Positions 1 to 8,038 of a stretch of DNA of 10,190 bases are shown in pieces. The DNA comes from DATEPR01 sp036503065 (lineage in GTDB: Bacteria > Actinomycetota > Actinomycetes > Mycobacteriales > Pseudonocardiaceae). The stretch covers positions 1 to 10,190 of the forward strand of contig DASXXM010000153.1 of NCBI GenBank assembly GCA_036503065.1, read 5' to 3'. Positions within the stretch are counted from its first letter, which is position 1. Each line of letters starts with the position of its first letter. A program made the translations under genes and the position numbers. The notes below the pieces were generated by a model. The model was not told where the DNA came from, did not search any database, and saw only the letters and a list, made by a program, of their open reading frames with translations.

Positions 1-2258
<2,258 letters not shown>

Positions 2259-2334
2259 CGGCCGTTCGGGGACCCTGCCGGCCGGCCCGCTGACACGGTC
2301 GGTAGTTTTTCCGGCGTTGGTGTCCTTGTCGGTT

Positions 2335-2348
2335 CCCCCGGTCGGGGG
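2335..2348 (+). other. Short GC hairpin between fbiC and the small membrane gene
   Basis: CCCCC at 2335-2339 and GGGGG at 2344-2348 flank the loop GGTC. It lies 77 bases after the fbiC stop and 27 bases before the next start codon. No T-run follows, so it is at best a weak terminator or a 5'-leader structure. The rest of 2259-2374 shows no gene. Confidence 0.3.
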
Positions 2349-2374
2349 CCCAGACGTTCTCGGGAGGCGCGCGG

Positions 2375-2554
2375 ATGCGCAGCCGTGTAGCGGTCGAGGC
2401 GATCTCGATCGTCCGCGACAGCATGGACCCCGGCCTCGCCGGCACGGTCGGTGTCGTCGCGGTGTTGGTCGGCGCGGTCGGCCTGGTCTTCGGCCTGGCC
2501 CGTCGGCGTCGGCAGACCCTGGCCCGCCGGGCGGTGGAGCGCAGTCGTACCTAA
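2375..2554 (+). CDS. Small single-pass membrane protein, function unknown
   Basis: An ATG at 2375 opens a 59-residue frame that ends at TAA 2552-2554. A good ribosome binding site, GGGAGG at 2362-2367, lies 7 bases upstream. The peptide begins MRSRVAVEAISIVRDSMDPG. It then has one hydrophobic stretch of about 19 residues (24-42, rich in Val, Gly and Leu), followed at once by four arginines (43-46) and a basic tail ending in RRAVERSRT. By the positive-inside rule the C-terminus should be cytoplasmic. Third codon positions are mostly G or C, as in its neighbours. It lies on the same strand as fbiC and the YihY-family gene and ends 61 bases before the latter. I do not recognise the family. The RBS, codon use and clean membrane topology support a real gene. 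Confidence 0.72.
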   Translation: MRSRVAVEAISIVRDSMDPGLAGTVGVVAVLVGAVGLVFGLARRRRQTLARRAVERSRT

Positions 2555-2580
2555 AGGGCGTCGCACGTGGTCGCTTCGCG

Positions 2581-2609
2581 TTGCGGCCGGCCGGGTGCCT
2601 GGCTAACGT
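2581..2609 (+). promoter_or_regulatory. Predicted promoter of the YihY-family gene (leaderless)
   Basis: TTGCGG at 2581-2586 (-35 like) and TAACGT at 2604-2609 (TANNNT -10) are 17 bases apart. The -10 box is followed by 6 bases and then the GTG start at 2616, exactly where transcription should begin, so the mRNA would have no 5' leader. No convincing Shine-Dalgarno sequence precedes that GTG, which agrees with this reading. Confidence 0.5.
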
Positions 2610-2615
2610 CCAGTC

Positions 2616-3629
2616 GTGGCGGACCCTGACAGCACGTCCCGGATCACCCGGCTGCGCAAGGCTCATCCGTGGCTGGATCACCTGATCCGGGCCAACGAGT
2701 CCTACGGTGACCACTACGGCAACCAGCACGCCGCCGCGATCACCTACTTCAGTGTCCTGTCGCTGATCCCGATCCTGATGGTCGCGTTCGCCGTCGCCGG
2801 CATCGTCCTGGCCGGCAACGCACACCTGCTGAGCGAACTCCAGTCGGCCGTCACCAAGAACATGCCGGGCGCACTGGGCAGCACGCTGCACGACGTGATC
2901 AACGAGGCCGTCCGGGCGGGCGGCACGGTCGGCGTCGTCGGCCTGGTGATCGCGCTGTACTCCGGTGTCGGCTGGATGGGCAACCTGCGGGACGCGCTGA
3001 CCGCGCAGTGGGGCCAGGAACGGGGCGAGCTGCCGCTGGTCCGGACAACGTTGCGGGACCTGGTGGCGCTCGTGGGGCTCGGCCTTGCCCTGCTGGTCTC
3101 GATCGCCATCACCGTGGCCGGCACCGGCATGGGGACGTACCTGATCCGCCTGGCCGGCCTGCGGGACAACGGCGGGGCGCAGGTGGTGCTGGTCGTGCTG
3201 ACCGTGGCGTTGTCGCTGGTGGCGAACTGGCTGGTGTTCCTGTGGGTGATCGCCCGGCTGCCCAGGAAGCGGGTCGGCGTGCGCAGCGCGGTGCGCGGTG
3301 CCCTGGTCGCGGCCGTCGGATTCGAGGTGCTCAAGCAGGCGGCGACCGTGCTGCTGAAGTCCGTCTCCCACTCGCCGACCGGCGCGGTGTTCGGCTCGAT
3401 CATCGGCCTGCTGGTGTTCGCGAACCTGGTGTCGCGGTTCCTGTTGATGGTCACCGCGTGGACCGCGACCGCAAGGGAGAACCGGACCGGCCCCGTGCCG
3501 GTGCCCGCACCGCCGCCCGCCGTGATCCGGCCGACGGTCGTGACCAGGACCGGCCTCGGCCCGGCCGCCGCGGCGGGACTGCTCGCCGCCGGCACCCTGA
3601 CCGGCTGGGCGCTACGTCGCAAACGTTAG
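2616..3629 (+). CDS. YihY/BrkB (YhjD-like) family inner-membrane protein
   Basis: The product is 337 residues starting at GTG 2616. It carries the family's hallmark after a short cytoplasmic N-terminus, AAAITYFSVLSLIPILMV at about 39-56. About six hydrophobic segments follow, near 48-68, 103-120, 149-172, 189-213, 227-249 and 257-283. The conserved loop GVGWMGNLRDALTAQWG is at 117-133. After the core comes a proline-rich linker (about 292-306) and an extra hydrophobic segment (about 313-331) ending in RRKR, which looks like an added C-terminal membrane anchor. The family spans the cytoplasmic membrane. Its molecular role is not settled: YhjD has been linked to envelope lipid export in E. coli, and the old 'ribonuclease BN' name is wrong. 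The start is supported by the leaderless promoter geometry; no RBS is visible. The stop codon overlaps that of the convergent carboxypeptidase gene. Confidence 0.93.
   Translation: MADPDSTSRITRLRKAHPWLDHLIRANESYGDHYGNQHAAAITYFSVLSLIPILMVAFAVAGIVLAGNAHLLSELQSAVTKNMPGALGSTLHDVINEAVRAGGTVGVVGLVIALYSGVGWMGNLRDALTAQWGQERGELPLVRTTLRDLVALVGLGLALLVSIAITVAGTGMGTYLIRLAGLRDNGGAQVVLVVLTVALSLVANWLVFLWVIARLPRKRVGVRSAVRGALVAAVGFEVLKQAATVLLKSVSHSPTGAVFGSIIGLLVFANLVSRFLLMVTAWTATARENRTGPVPVPAPPPAVIRPTVVTRTGLGPAAAAGLLAAGTLTGWALRRKR
3626..3629. other. Overlapping stop codons of convergent genes
   Basis: The four bases TTAG hold both stops: TAG (3627-3629) for the plus-strand YihY-family gene and TAA (3628-3626, minus strand) for dacB. 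There is no intergenic space for a terminator, so each transcript must run into the opposing gene. Confidence 0.9.
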
Positions 3630-5209
3630 CGCGGCCATTCCGGCCCGGTCGGCCATTCCGGCACCGGGCCGGTCTGCCGTGGCGCGGCGGGAAACTGCGG
3701 GTTGGCCGCTGGCACGCCGTTCGGTCGCGGCGACCTGGTCACCGGCCTGCCGTTCACCGGGGCGGCCACCGGCGGGCGCGGCCGGCCGGTCGGTGCCGTT
3801 GTCGGCAGTTTCTGGGTCGGCACGGCCCCGTTGACGTGGCCGTTGGTCCTGGCCAGGTCGGCCGGCAGCGCGACCCGGACCGTCTCGGCCGACGCGGCAC
3901 GTGCCGCGGCCATCGCCCTGGCCCGCTTCGACTTCTGCCGCTTCAGGTACAGCATCCCGATCAACACCAACGCGATGCCGGCCAGGATGGTGAGCGGCAG
4001 GCCGACGTTGCCGAACGCGCTGATGGAACCCTGCGGCACCGCGGCCACCTGGGCGCCGCCGTGCCCGGTCGTCGGCACCGATTTCGCCACGTTGTTCGCC
4101 GAGGGCACCACAGTGGCCGCCGCCGGGTTGGGCACCACGACGAAGCCGACCGGTGCGGCCTGCACGTTCTCCAGCGCGAACCCGTAGTCCATCAGTTCCC
4201 TCGCGTTCTGCCACTTGCCGGCCAGCCGGTTCGTGCCCCGCAACATAACCAGGGCGACCCGATGGCCGTCGCGCACCGCGGCGTTGGCGTACGTCTCCTG
4301 CGCGTCGGTGGTGTACCCGTTCTTGCCACCGAGATCCCCGGAATAGGTCCGGAGCAACAGGTTGTCGTTGTTGACCACGAATCCCGGCTTGGTCCCGTAA
4401 CCGGGAAACGGCACTTGCTGGGTGTGTACGGCGTTGGCGATCAGTGGGGTGGCCATGTCGGCCCGGAAGACGACGGACAGATCGTATGCCGATGTCGACA
4501 TGCCGGGTGCGTCGAGCCCTGACGGACTCGCCACCCTGGTGTCCAGCATGCCCAGTCCTCGTGCTGCCGTGTTCATCTTCTCGACCGTGGCCGGCATCCC
4601 GCCCAGTTGCATGGCCAGCGCGTGCGCGGCGTCGTTGCCCGATGCCAGCAGCAGGGCGTCCAGCAGCAGCCCGACCGAGTACTGTCCGCCCGGCCCGATC
4701 CCGACCCTGGTGCCGTCCTGGTTCGCGTCGTCCGCCGTGCCCACCACCGGGGCGGCCGGGTTCAGTTCGCCCGCGACCACCCGCGCCAGCAACAGCTTGA
4801 TCACCGACGCGGGCCGCTGCCTGGCATGCGGATCCCTGGCGGCCAGTACCGCACCCGTGTCCAGGTCCTGCAACACCCACGAGGCGTAGGCCAGATCGGC
4901 GGGCAGCGCCGGGGCGCCGGCGGGCAACACGTCGCCGCACTCCGCCATCCGTGGCCCGCCCGCCGGCACCCTCGGCTCCGGCACCGGCGTAGGGCTGACC
5001 TGCCCCGGCACGGGCACTTCCGATGCGTCCACGGCCGGCGGCGGCGCGATCTGGTCCGGACAGGCGGGCGCCTGCGCCACCGGCACGGTCGGCAGTGTCG
5101 GCGCGACGGGCGGCGGCAGCGCCGCGTCGGCCGCGACCGACGTGCCGATCAGTCCGGCCACCACCAGCACAGACGCGATCGCGGTCTTCCGGGCGGCTGC
5201 ACGCACCAT
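3626..5209 (-). CDS. dacB: D-alanyl-D-alanine carboxypeptidase (DacB1-like, peptidase S11)
   Basis: The 527-residue product is a secreted, membrane-anchored D,D-carboxypeptidase, which trims the terminal D-Ala from peptidoglycan stem peptides. A signal peptide is visible (about 1-30, ending ADAA), then a Pro-rich linker with Cys50 and Cys91. The catalytic domain has S135-V-I-K138 (SxxK), S190-G-N192 (SxN) and K296-N-G298, where most relatives have KTG. After the domain come a transmembrane segment (about 404-422) and a basic, Pro-rich cytoplasmic tail of about 105 residues. That topology fits the mycobacterial DacB1 type, but the tail looks long. The start is bounded upstream by an in-frame TAG 6 bases before the ATG. 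A TAGCCT box near that ATG could instead make GTG 5206 a leaderless start, one codon later. The gene is convergent with the YihY-family gene. Confidence 0.93.
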   Translation of the reverse strand: MVRAAARKTAIASVLVVAGLIGTSVAADAALPPPVAPTLPTVPVAQAPACPDQIAPPPAVDASEVPVPGQVSPTPVPEPRVPAGGPRMAECGDVLPAGAPALPADLAYASWVLQDLDTGAVLAARDPHARQRPASVIKLLLARVVAGELNPAAPVVGTADDANQDGTRVGIGPGGQYSVGLLLDALLLASGNDAAHALAMQLGGMPATVEKMNTAARGLGMLDTRVASPSGLDAPGMSTSAYDLSVVFRADMATPLIANAVHTQQVPFPGYGTKPGFVVNNDNLLLRTYSGDLGGKNGYTTDAQETYANAAVRDGHRVALVMLRGTNRLAGKWQNARELMDYGFALENVQAAPVGFVVVPNPAAATVVPSANNVAKSVPTTGHGGAQVAAVPQGSISAFGNVGLPLTILAGIALVLIGMLYLKRQKSKRARAMAAARAASAETVRVALPADLARTNGHVNGAVPTQKLPTTAPTGRPRPPVAAPVNGRPVTRSPRPNGVPAANPQFPAAPRQTGPVPEWPTGPEWPR

Positions 5210-5335
5210 CGCAGGCTAACCACACCGACCCGGTCCCCGACAGCCGACACAGGGCTCAGTCGCCAAGCGTGCCGTCGCCGGTTTCCGCCGGTTCCGCACC
5301 CGGCCCAGCTCAACCCCACACCATCGAGTGATGGC

Positions 5336-5357
5336 GTACAAGATGTACAACTTGTAC
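5336..5357. promoter_or_regulatory. Probable autoregulatory operator of the toxin-antitoxin genes (TGTACA type)
   Basis: A 22-bp near-perfect palindrome: GTACAAG (5336-5342) is matched by CTTGTAC (5351-5357), with TGTACA (5344-5349) in the centre. Twenty of 22 positions are self-complementary. The E. coli YefM-YoeB complex is known to bind repeats with a TGTACA core, so this element fits an operator for the Phd/YefM-type antitoxin directly downstream. It overlaps the predicted -10 box TACGTT (5355-5360), so binding would block transcription. A small inverted repeat, CCATC/GATGG (5321-5334), lies just upstream. Confidence 0.72.
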
Positions 5358-5360
5358 GTT
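5355..5360 (+). promoter_or_regulatory. Predicted -10 box of the toxin-antitoxin operon
   Basis: TACGTT fits the actinobacterial TANNNT -10 pattern. It is followed by 6 bases and an ATG at 5367, the same geometry as in the YihY-family promoter, suggesting a leaderless antitoxin mRNA. No good -35 hexamer is seen at the matching distance. Confidence 0.42.
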
Positions 5361-5366
5361 AGACAC

Positions 5367-5684
5367 ATGGCCGAAGACACCCCGAAGCACCCTCAGGTAG
5401 ACATCAGCTTCCGCGCGATGGAGTTCCACATCGAGGTCTCGATGTCCCATGCCAGGGCCCACCTACCCGAATTACTGGACAACGTCCGCGACGGCGGAGT
5501 GGTCCACCTCACCCGCTACGGCAAACGAGTGGCCGCCCTGGTCCCCACCGACGCCGCCGAGTACCTGGACCGCCTGGAAGACGACTACTGGAGCAAACGA
5601 GCGAAGGAGGCAATCGAGTCAAACGAGCCATCTGTCCCGTGGGAAGAGGTGGTCGCCGAGTTGGAGGCAGCTGACAACCGGTGA
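5367..5684 (+). CDS. Antitoxin of the Phd/YefM family
   Basis: From ATG 5367 the product has 105 residues. The DNA-binding half is recognisable from VSMSHARAHLPELLDNV through GGVVHLTRYGKRVAALVP, the usual Phd/YefM strand-helix-strand pattern. The C-terminal third is acidic (for example PWEEVVAELEAADNR), as expected for the part that wraps and neutralises the toxin. The start is uncertain: 5367 fits a leaderless mRNA from the overlapping promoter, ATG 5418 would give 88 residues, nearer the family norm, and ATG 5442 has a GAGG five bases upstream but would trim the first strand. A start at 5328 is unlikely because it would put the operator inside the gene. The stop overlaps the toxin's GTG by 4 bases, so the two are translationally coupled. 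The gene contains a TTA leucine codon (5472-5474), rare in this kind of genome. Confidence 0.9.
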   Translation: MAEDTPKHPQVDISFRAMEFHIEVSMSHARAHLPELLDNVRDGGVVHLTRYGKRVAALVPTDAAEYLDRLEDDYWSKRAKEAIESNEPSVPWEEVVAELEAADNR

Positions 5685-5947
5685 GTTCCTACCACATCCG
5701 AGTCCAACCGGGCGCCCGGAAATCCTTGCTCAACCTCGACAAACCCGTCCGCCGCAGAGTGCAGCGCGCCATCGATGACCTAGCCGACTGCCCACGCCCG
5801 CAAGGCGTGACAGCATTGGCCGGCGCCCCGGGAACACTGAGAATCCGCGTAGGCGACTACCGAGTGATCTACACAGTCCGAGACAAACAACTGCTGATAC
5901 TGGTGATCGACGTAGACCACAGAAGCCGTGTCTACCGCCAACCGTGA
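5681..5947 (+). CDS. RelE/ParE-superfamily toxin (RelE-like)
   Basis: The product has 88 residues, a normal length for RelE toxins, starting at GTG 5681 inside the antitoxin's last codons (GTGA overlap). The fold is recognisable: an N-terminal strand YHIRVQPGARKSL, two helices (about 14-37), then the strand pair LRIRVGDYRVIYTV (53-66) and LLILVIDVDHRSRVYR (71-86). The Arg-rich positions R54, R56, R61 and R81 and the near-terminal Tyr85 match the places where E. coli RelE has its catalytic basic residues and tyrosine. It is therefore likely an mRNA interferase acting on the ribosome, but this is inferred from family, not shown. The codons include AGA, ATA, CAA and GTA more often than in the neighbours, a sign of acquired DNA. 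Confidence 0.9.
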   Translation: MSSYHIRVQPGARKSLLNLDKPVRRRVQRAIDDLADCPRPQGVTALAGAPGTLRIRVGDYRVIYTVRDKQLLILVIDVDHRSRVYRQP

Positions 5948-5997
5948 CCTGCACAATGCGGAAGGATCAAGCGGTGGGGTCGATGGCGAGGTCGGCG

Positions 5998-6125
5998 CTG
6001 GGTTAGGTGGACCAGGTCGGCGACCAGTTGGCGTACCTGGCTGTGTGGCCCGGAAGGCCGGCCGGACAGCGGTCGTGGTCGATGTGCTCGTCGACGTTGA
6101 CGAGCCGTTCGCGGATCCGGAAACC
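5998..6125 (-). pseudogene. Frameshifted remnant of a small gene downstream of gntR
   Basis: Reading leftward from about 6119, one frame gives IRERLVNVDEHIDHDR followed by CPAGLPGHTA. It then runs into odd sequence and a TAA at 6003-6005. Shifting by one base at about 6036-6041 gives QVRQLVADLVHLTQ, an amphipathic continuation. One missing C would join the two halves. G or C dominates third codon positions in both halves. There is no ATG, GTG or TTG in frame between the preceding stop, inside the gntR gene, and this peptide. The simplest reading is a decayed small ORF once transcribed with gntR. I do not recognise the family. The remaining bases between the toxin and gntR (5948-6165) show nothing else. 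Confidence 0.35.
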
Positions 6126-6165
6126 CGATAGGCAGGCTCGCTCTCGGGTTCGCCAGGCGGACGAG

Positions 6166-6969
6166 TCAGTCAGCGGGGATTTCGTAGACGAGTTGGTAGC
6201 GGTCGCCGGACAGAACCATGTCGTTCAGCTCTACCGGTGTGCCCAATCGGTCGAACGCGATTCGGGTGACGCACAGCACCGGTGCGCCGTTGCTGAGCAT
6301 CAGGCTGCTTGCCTCCGCCGGGCGGGCCGGTCTGGTGGACACGTACTCGACGAAATGATCCAACACGTGCCCCGCCTCCTCCAGACGGGCGTAGATGCCA
6401 CCGGGGCCGGTGTCGGGCCGATCGATCCCGGTGCCGCGAGTCAGCTTCGTCGGGAGGCGGGACGTTGCCAACTGAACCGGTTCGCCGTCCGCGTGCATCA
6501 GGCGTTCACGTACCAGCAACTCCTCGCCGGGCTGGACGCCGAGAGCGTCCGCACTCTGCTCGTCAGCTGGCTCGGTTCGGGCGGTTACGGCGACACTCGG
6601 TGTGAAACCGCTCACCTGTGCGTCGAAGACGAACGGTGCTCGGCCTGCGCTCCGCACGGAGCGTTCCAATCGGTTGCGGGCCAGCCGGACCATGGCTGGG
6701 CGGCTCCGCACGAACGCACCCGCGCCGGGGCGGGTGACGATCATTCCCTCGCCGCGCAGCAGGTCGAACGCGTTCTGGACTGTCTGTCTGGCCACCTGGT
6801 ACTCGCGCATCAGCGTGCGACCGCTGGGCAACCGGTGGCCGGGCGGGTAGTCGCCACGCTCGATGGAGGTCCGCAGGTCGGTCGCGATCCGCTGGCACAG
6901 CGTGTCCTGGCGCAGGGTGTCCTGGCGCAGCGTGTCGTCGACCTTGTCGATGTTCAGTTCGATTGGCAC
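6166..6969 (-). CDS. GntR-family transcriptional regulator, HutC/UTRA subfamily
   Basis: The 267-residue product starts at GTG 6969. The winged helix-turn-helix lies at about 24-88 and shows the family pattern: PPGHRLPSGRTLMREYQVAR, then QTVQNAFDLLRGEGMIVTR and PGAGAFV. The C-terminal UTRA effector-binding domain follows (about 108-262), with ALGVQPGEELLVRERLMHAD and VLCVTRIAFDRLGTPVELND. Such proteins are cytoplasmic dimers that release DNA when a small molecule binds; the ligand here cannot be told. The N-terminus contains DTLRQ-DTLRQ-DTLCQ (12-26), encoded by three 15-base repeats, which adds about ten residues before the first helix compared with ordinary members. No RBS is evident. The gene is single or grouped with the remnant downstream, and may regulate a distant target or itself. 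Confidence 0.94.
   Translation of the reverse strand: MPIELNIDKVDDTLRQDTLRQDTLCQRIATDLRTSIERGDYPPGHRLPSGRTLMREYQVARQTVQNAFDLLRGEGMIVTRPGAGAFVRSRPAMVRLARNRLERSVRSAGRAPFVFDAQVSGFTPSVAVTARTEPADEQSADALGVQPGEELLVRERLMHADGEPVQLATSRLPTKLTRGTGIDRPDTGPGGIYARLEEAGHVLDHFVEYVSTRPARPAEASSLMLSNGAPVLCVTRIAFDRLGTPVELNDMVLSGDRYQLVYEIPAD
6892..6936 (-). repeat. Three tandem 15-bp repeats inside the gntR gene
   Basis: Units 6892-6906, 6907-6921 and 6922-6936 differ from one another at one or two positions (plus-strand forms CTGGCACAGCGTGTC, CTGGCGCAGGGTGTC and CTGGCGCAGCGTGTC). Each encodes five residues (DTLRQ or DTLCQ), so gain or loss of a unit keeps the frame. Confidence 0.95.
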
Positions 6970-7186
6970 CTGCCCAGTCTGCCGAGTTTTCGGCGCCTGC
7001 CGGTGCCGCTCCCATACGTTGAGTCACAGTTCACTCGCATGTCGGAACCCCGTCGGTAGACGACAAAGTCATGCACACGATTGCCCACGTGCCGGCCGCG
7101 CCGACAAGCCGGCGAGCCCGCGTGTTGCGGCGCTTTCCTTGTCGTGCACTGTGATGTGCGGCAGGTTTCGTCCCCGCCCGTACGGG
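6970..7186. other. Non-coding stretch between gntR and sdhD
   Basis: No gene is supported here. It contains a weak inverted repeat GAGT/ACTC (7021-7036) that could be a regulator site, two GCCGGC palindromes (7091-7096, 7108-7113) that can pair, and a CCCGTACGGG palindrome just after the sdhD stop. None is followed by a T-run in the direction of sdhD transcription. The gntR promoter must lie here, but I cannot point to it with confidence. Confidence 0.4.
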
Positions 7187-7600
7187 TCAGTTGGCGTTGA
7201 GGTTCGGATCGAAGGTGAAGATCACGAACGTACCCAGCGCCAGGATCAGCAGCGCCGACGTGTAGAGCAGCCCGGTGAGCCAGAGCCGGGTCGCGTCCCG
7301 CCGCGCGTAGTCGTTGATCACGACGCGCAACCCGTTGGTGCCGTGGAGTTCCGCGAGCCACAGCATGGCCAGGTCCCAGCACCGCCAGAACGGCGACGAC
7401 CACCGCCCGGCCACGAACGCGAAGTTCACCCGGTGCACACCGCCGTCGAGGACGGTCATGATGAACAGGTGGCCGAGCACGAGCACGATCAGCGCGAGCC
7501 CGGACAGTCGCATGAACCACCAGGCGTAGCGCTCGACGTTGCCGCGCCCGGCCGGCCGTCGAGGAGTGCCCGGCGGTGCGAGATCGGGAAGACCGGCCAT
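7187..7600 (-). CDS. sdhD: Succinate dehydrogenase membrane anchor subunit SdhD
   Basis: The 137-residue product is one of the two hydrophobic subunits that anchor complex II in the cytoplasmic membrane and hold haem and the quinone site. Three membrane segments are visible, near 33-50, 70-85 and 107-129. Typical actinobacterial signatures are present: VLGHLFIMTVLDGG with His44, SSPFWRCWDLAMLWLAELHG with His86, and TNGLRVVINDYARRD. The ATG at 7600 shares one base with the sdhC stop (TGATG), so translation is coupled. A GGGAG lies 6 bases upstream. An upstream extension of the frame overlapping sdhC is rejected because this start and RBS are good and the length is normal. The gene is not followed by sdhA, which is unusual for actinobacteria. 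Confidence 0.93.
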   Translation of the reverse strand: MAGLPDLAPPGTPRRPAGRGNVERYAWWFMRLSGLALIVLVLGHLFIMTVLDGGVHRVNFAFVAGRWSSPFWRCWDLAMLWLAELHGTNGLRVVINDYARRDATRLWLTGLLYTSALLILALGTFVIFTFDPNLNAN

Positions 7601-8025
7601 CAGTTGCTCCCGAACAGCTTCTCGACGTTGTACTGGAGCATGAAGTACGCACTCGGGACCATCACGACGATCCACACCGCGACGATCACCCACAGCATCA
7701 GCCGTTGGTAGCGCACGCCGCCGGCCCAGAAGTCCACCAGCATCACCCGCAGGCCGTTGAGCGCGTGGTAGAGGATCGCGCCGACCAGCCCCAGCTCCAT
7801 CACGTTGACCAACGGGTTCTTGTAGAGGCTGATGACCTTGTCGTACGCGTTGGGCGACACCCGGACGAGTGCGGTGTCCAACACGTGCACGAACAGGAAG
7901 AAAAAGGTGAGCACGCCGGTGATCCGCTGCGCCACCCACGACCACACGCCAGGGTCGCCGCGATACGGCTTGTCGCCACGGGGACTTCGAGGCGGTACGC
8001 CGGAGCCGGTGGTGCTGGCGGACAA
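7600..8025 (-). CDS. sdhC: Succinate dehydrogenase cytochrome b556 subunit SdhC
   Basis: With a TTG start at 8025 the product has 141 residues. It shows the SdhC layout: a polar N-terminus, YRGDPGVWSWVAQRITG (Ser29 and Arg34 in the usual quinone-site positions), then three membrane segments (about 35-55, 73-97 and 107-128). FVHVLDTALVR carries His47, and ILYHALNGLRVMLVDFW carries His87, the candidate haem ligand region. The TTG is preferred over the GTG at 8070 because a strong Shine-Dalgarno, AAGGGGAG, ends 5 bases before it and the shorter product has a family-like N-terminus. It is the first gene of the sdhCD unit, divergent from the BMP lipoprotein gene. With SdhD it would anchor SdhA/SdhB, which are not encoded in the window. 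Confidence 0.93.
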   Translation of the reverse strand: MSASTTGSGVPPRSPRGDKPYRGDPGVWSWVAQRITGVLTFFFLFVHVLDTALVRVSPNAYDKVISLYKNPLVNVMELGLVGAILYHALNGLRVMLVDFWAGGVRYQRLMLWVIVAVWIVVMVPSAYFMLQYNVEKLFGSN

Positions 8026-8030
8026 CTGAT

Positions 8031-8038
8031 CTCCCCTT
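8031..8038 (-). promoter_or_regulatory. Ribosome binding site deciding the sdhC start
   Basis: On the minus strand AAGGGGAG is followed by ATCAG and the TTG start codon. The strength and 5-base spacing favour this TTG over the upstream GTG at 8070, which has no comparable site. Confidence 0.7.

Noticed and set aside
2335..2348. Rho-independent terminator after fbiC
   Set aside because: The stem is only five base pairs and no T-run follows; kept only as a hairpin.
5328..5366. Upstream ATG codons giving a 118-residue antitoxin
   Set aside because: This would place the palindromic operator and -10 box inside the coding region, and the extra residues do not resemble the family.
7021..7036. GAGT/ACTC inverted repeat as the operator of the GntR regulator
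   Set aside because: The arms are four bases long and the centre is not symmetrical; such repeats occur often by chance.
6007..7059. Long plus-strand open frame of about 350 codons opposite gntR
   Set aside because: The minus strand encodes an unmistakable GntR/UTRA protein over the same bases; the plus frame is a by-product of high GC and resembles no family.
7601..7945. Extended SdhD starting inside sdhC
   Set aside because: The ATG at 7600 has an RBS and the TGATG coupling, and gives the normal SdhD length.
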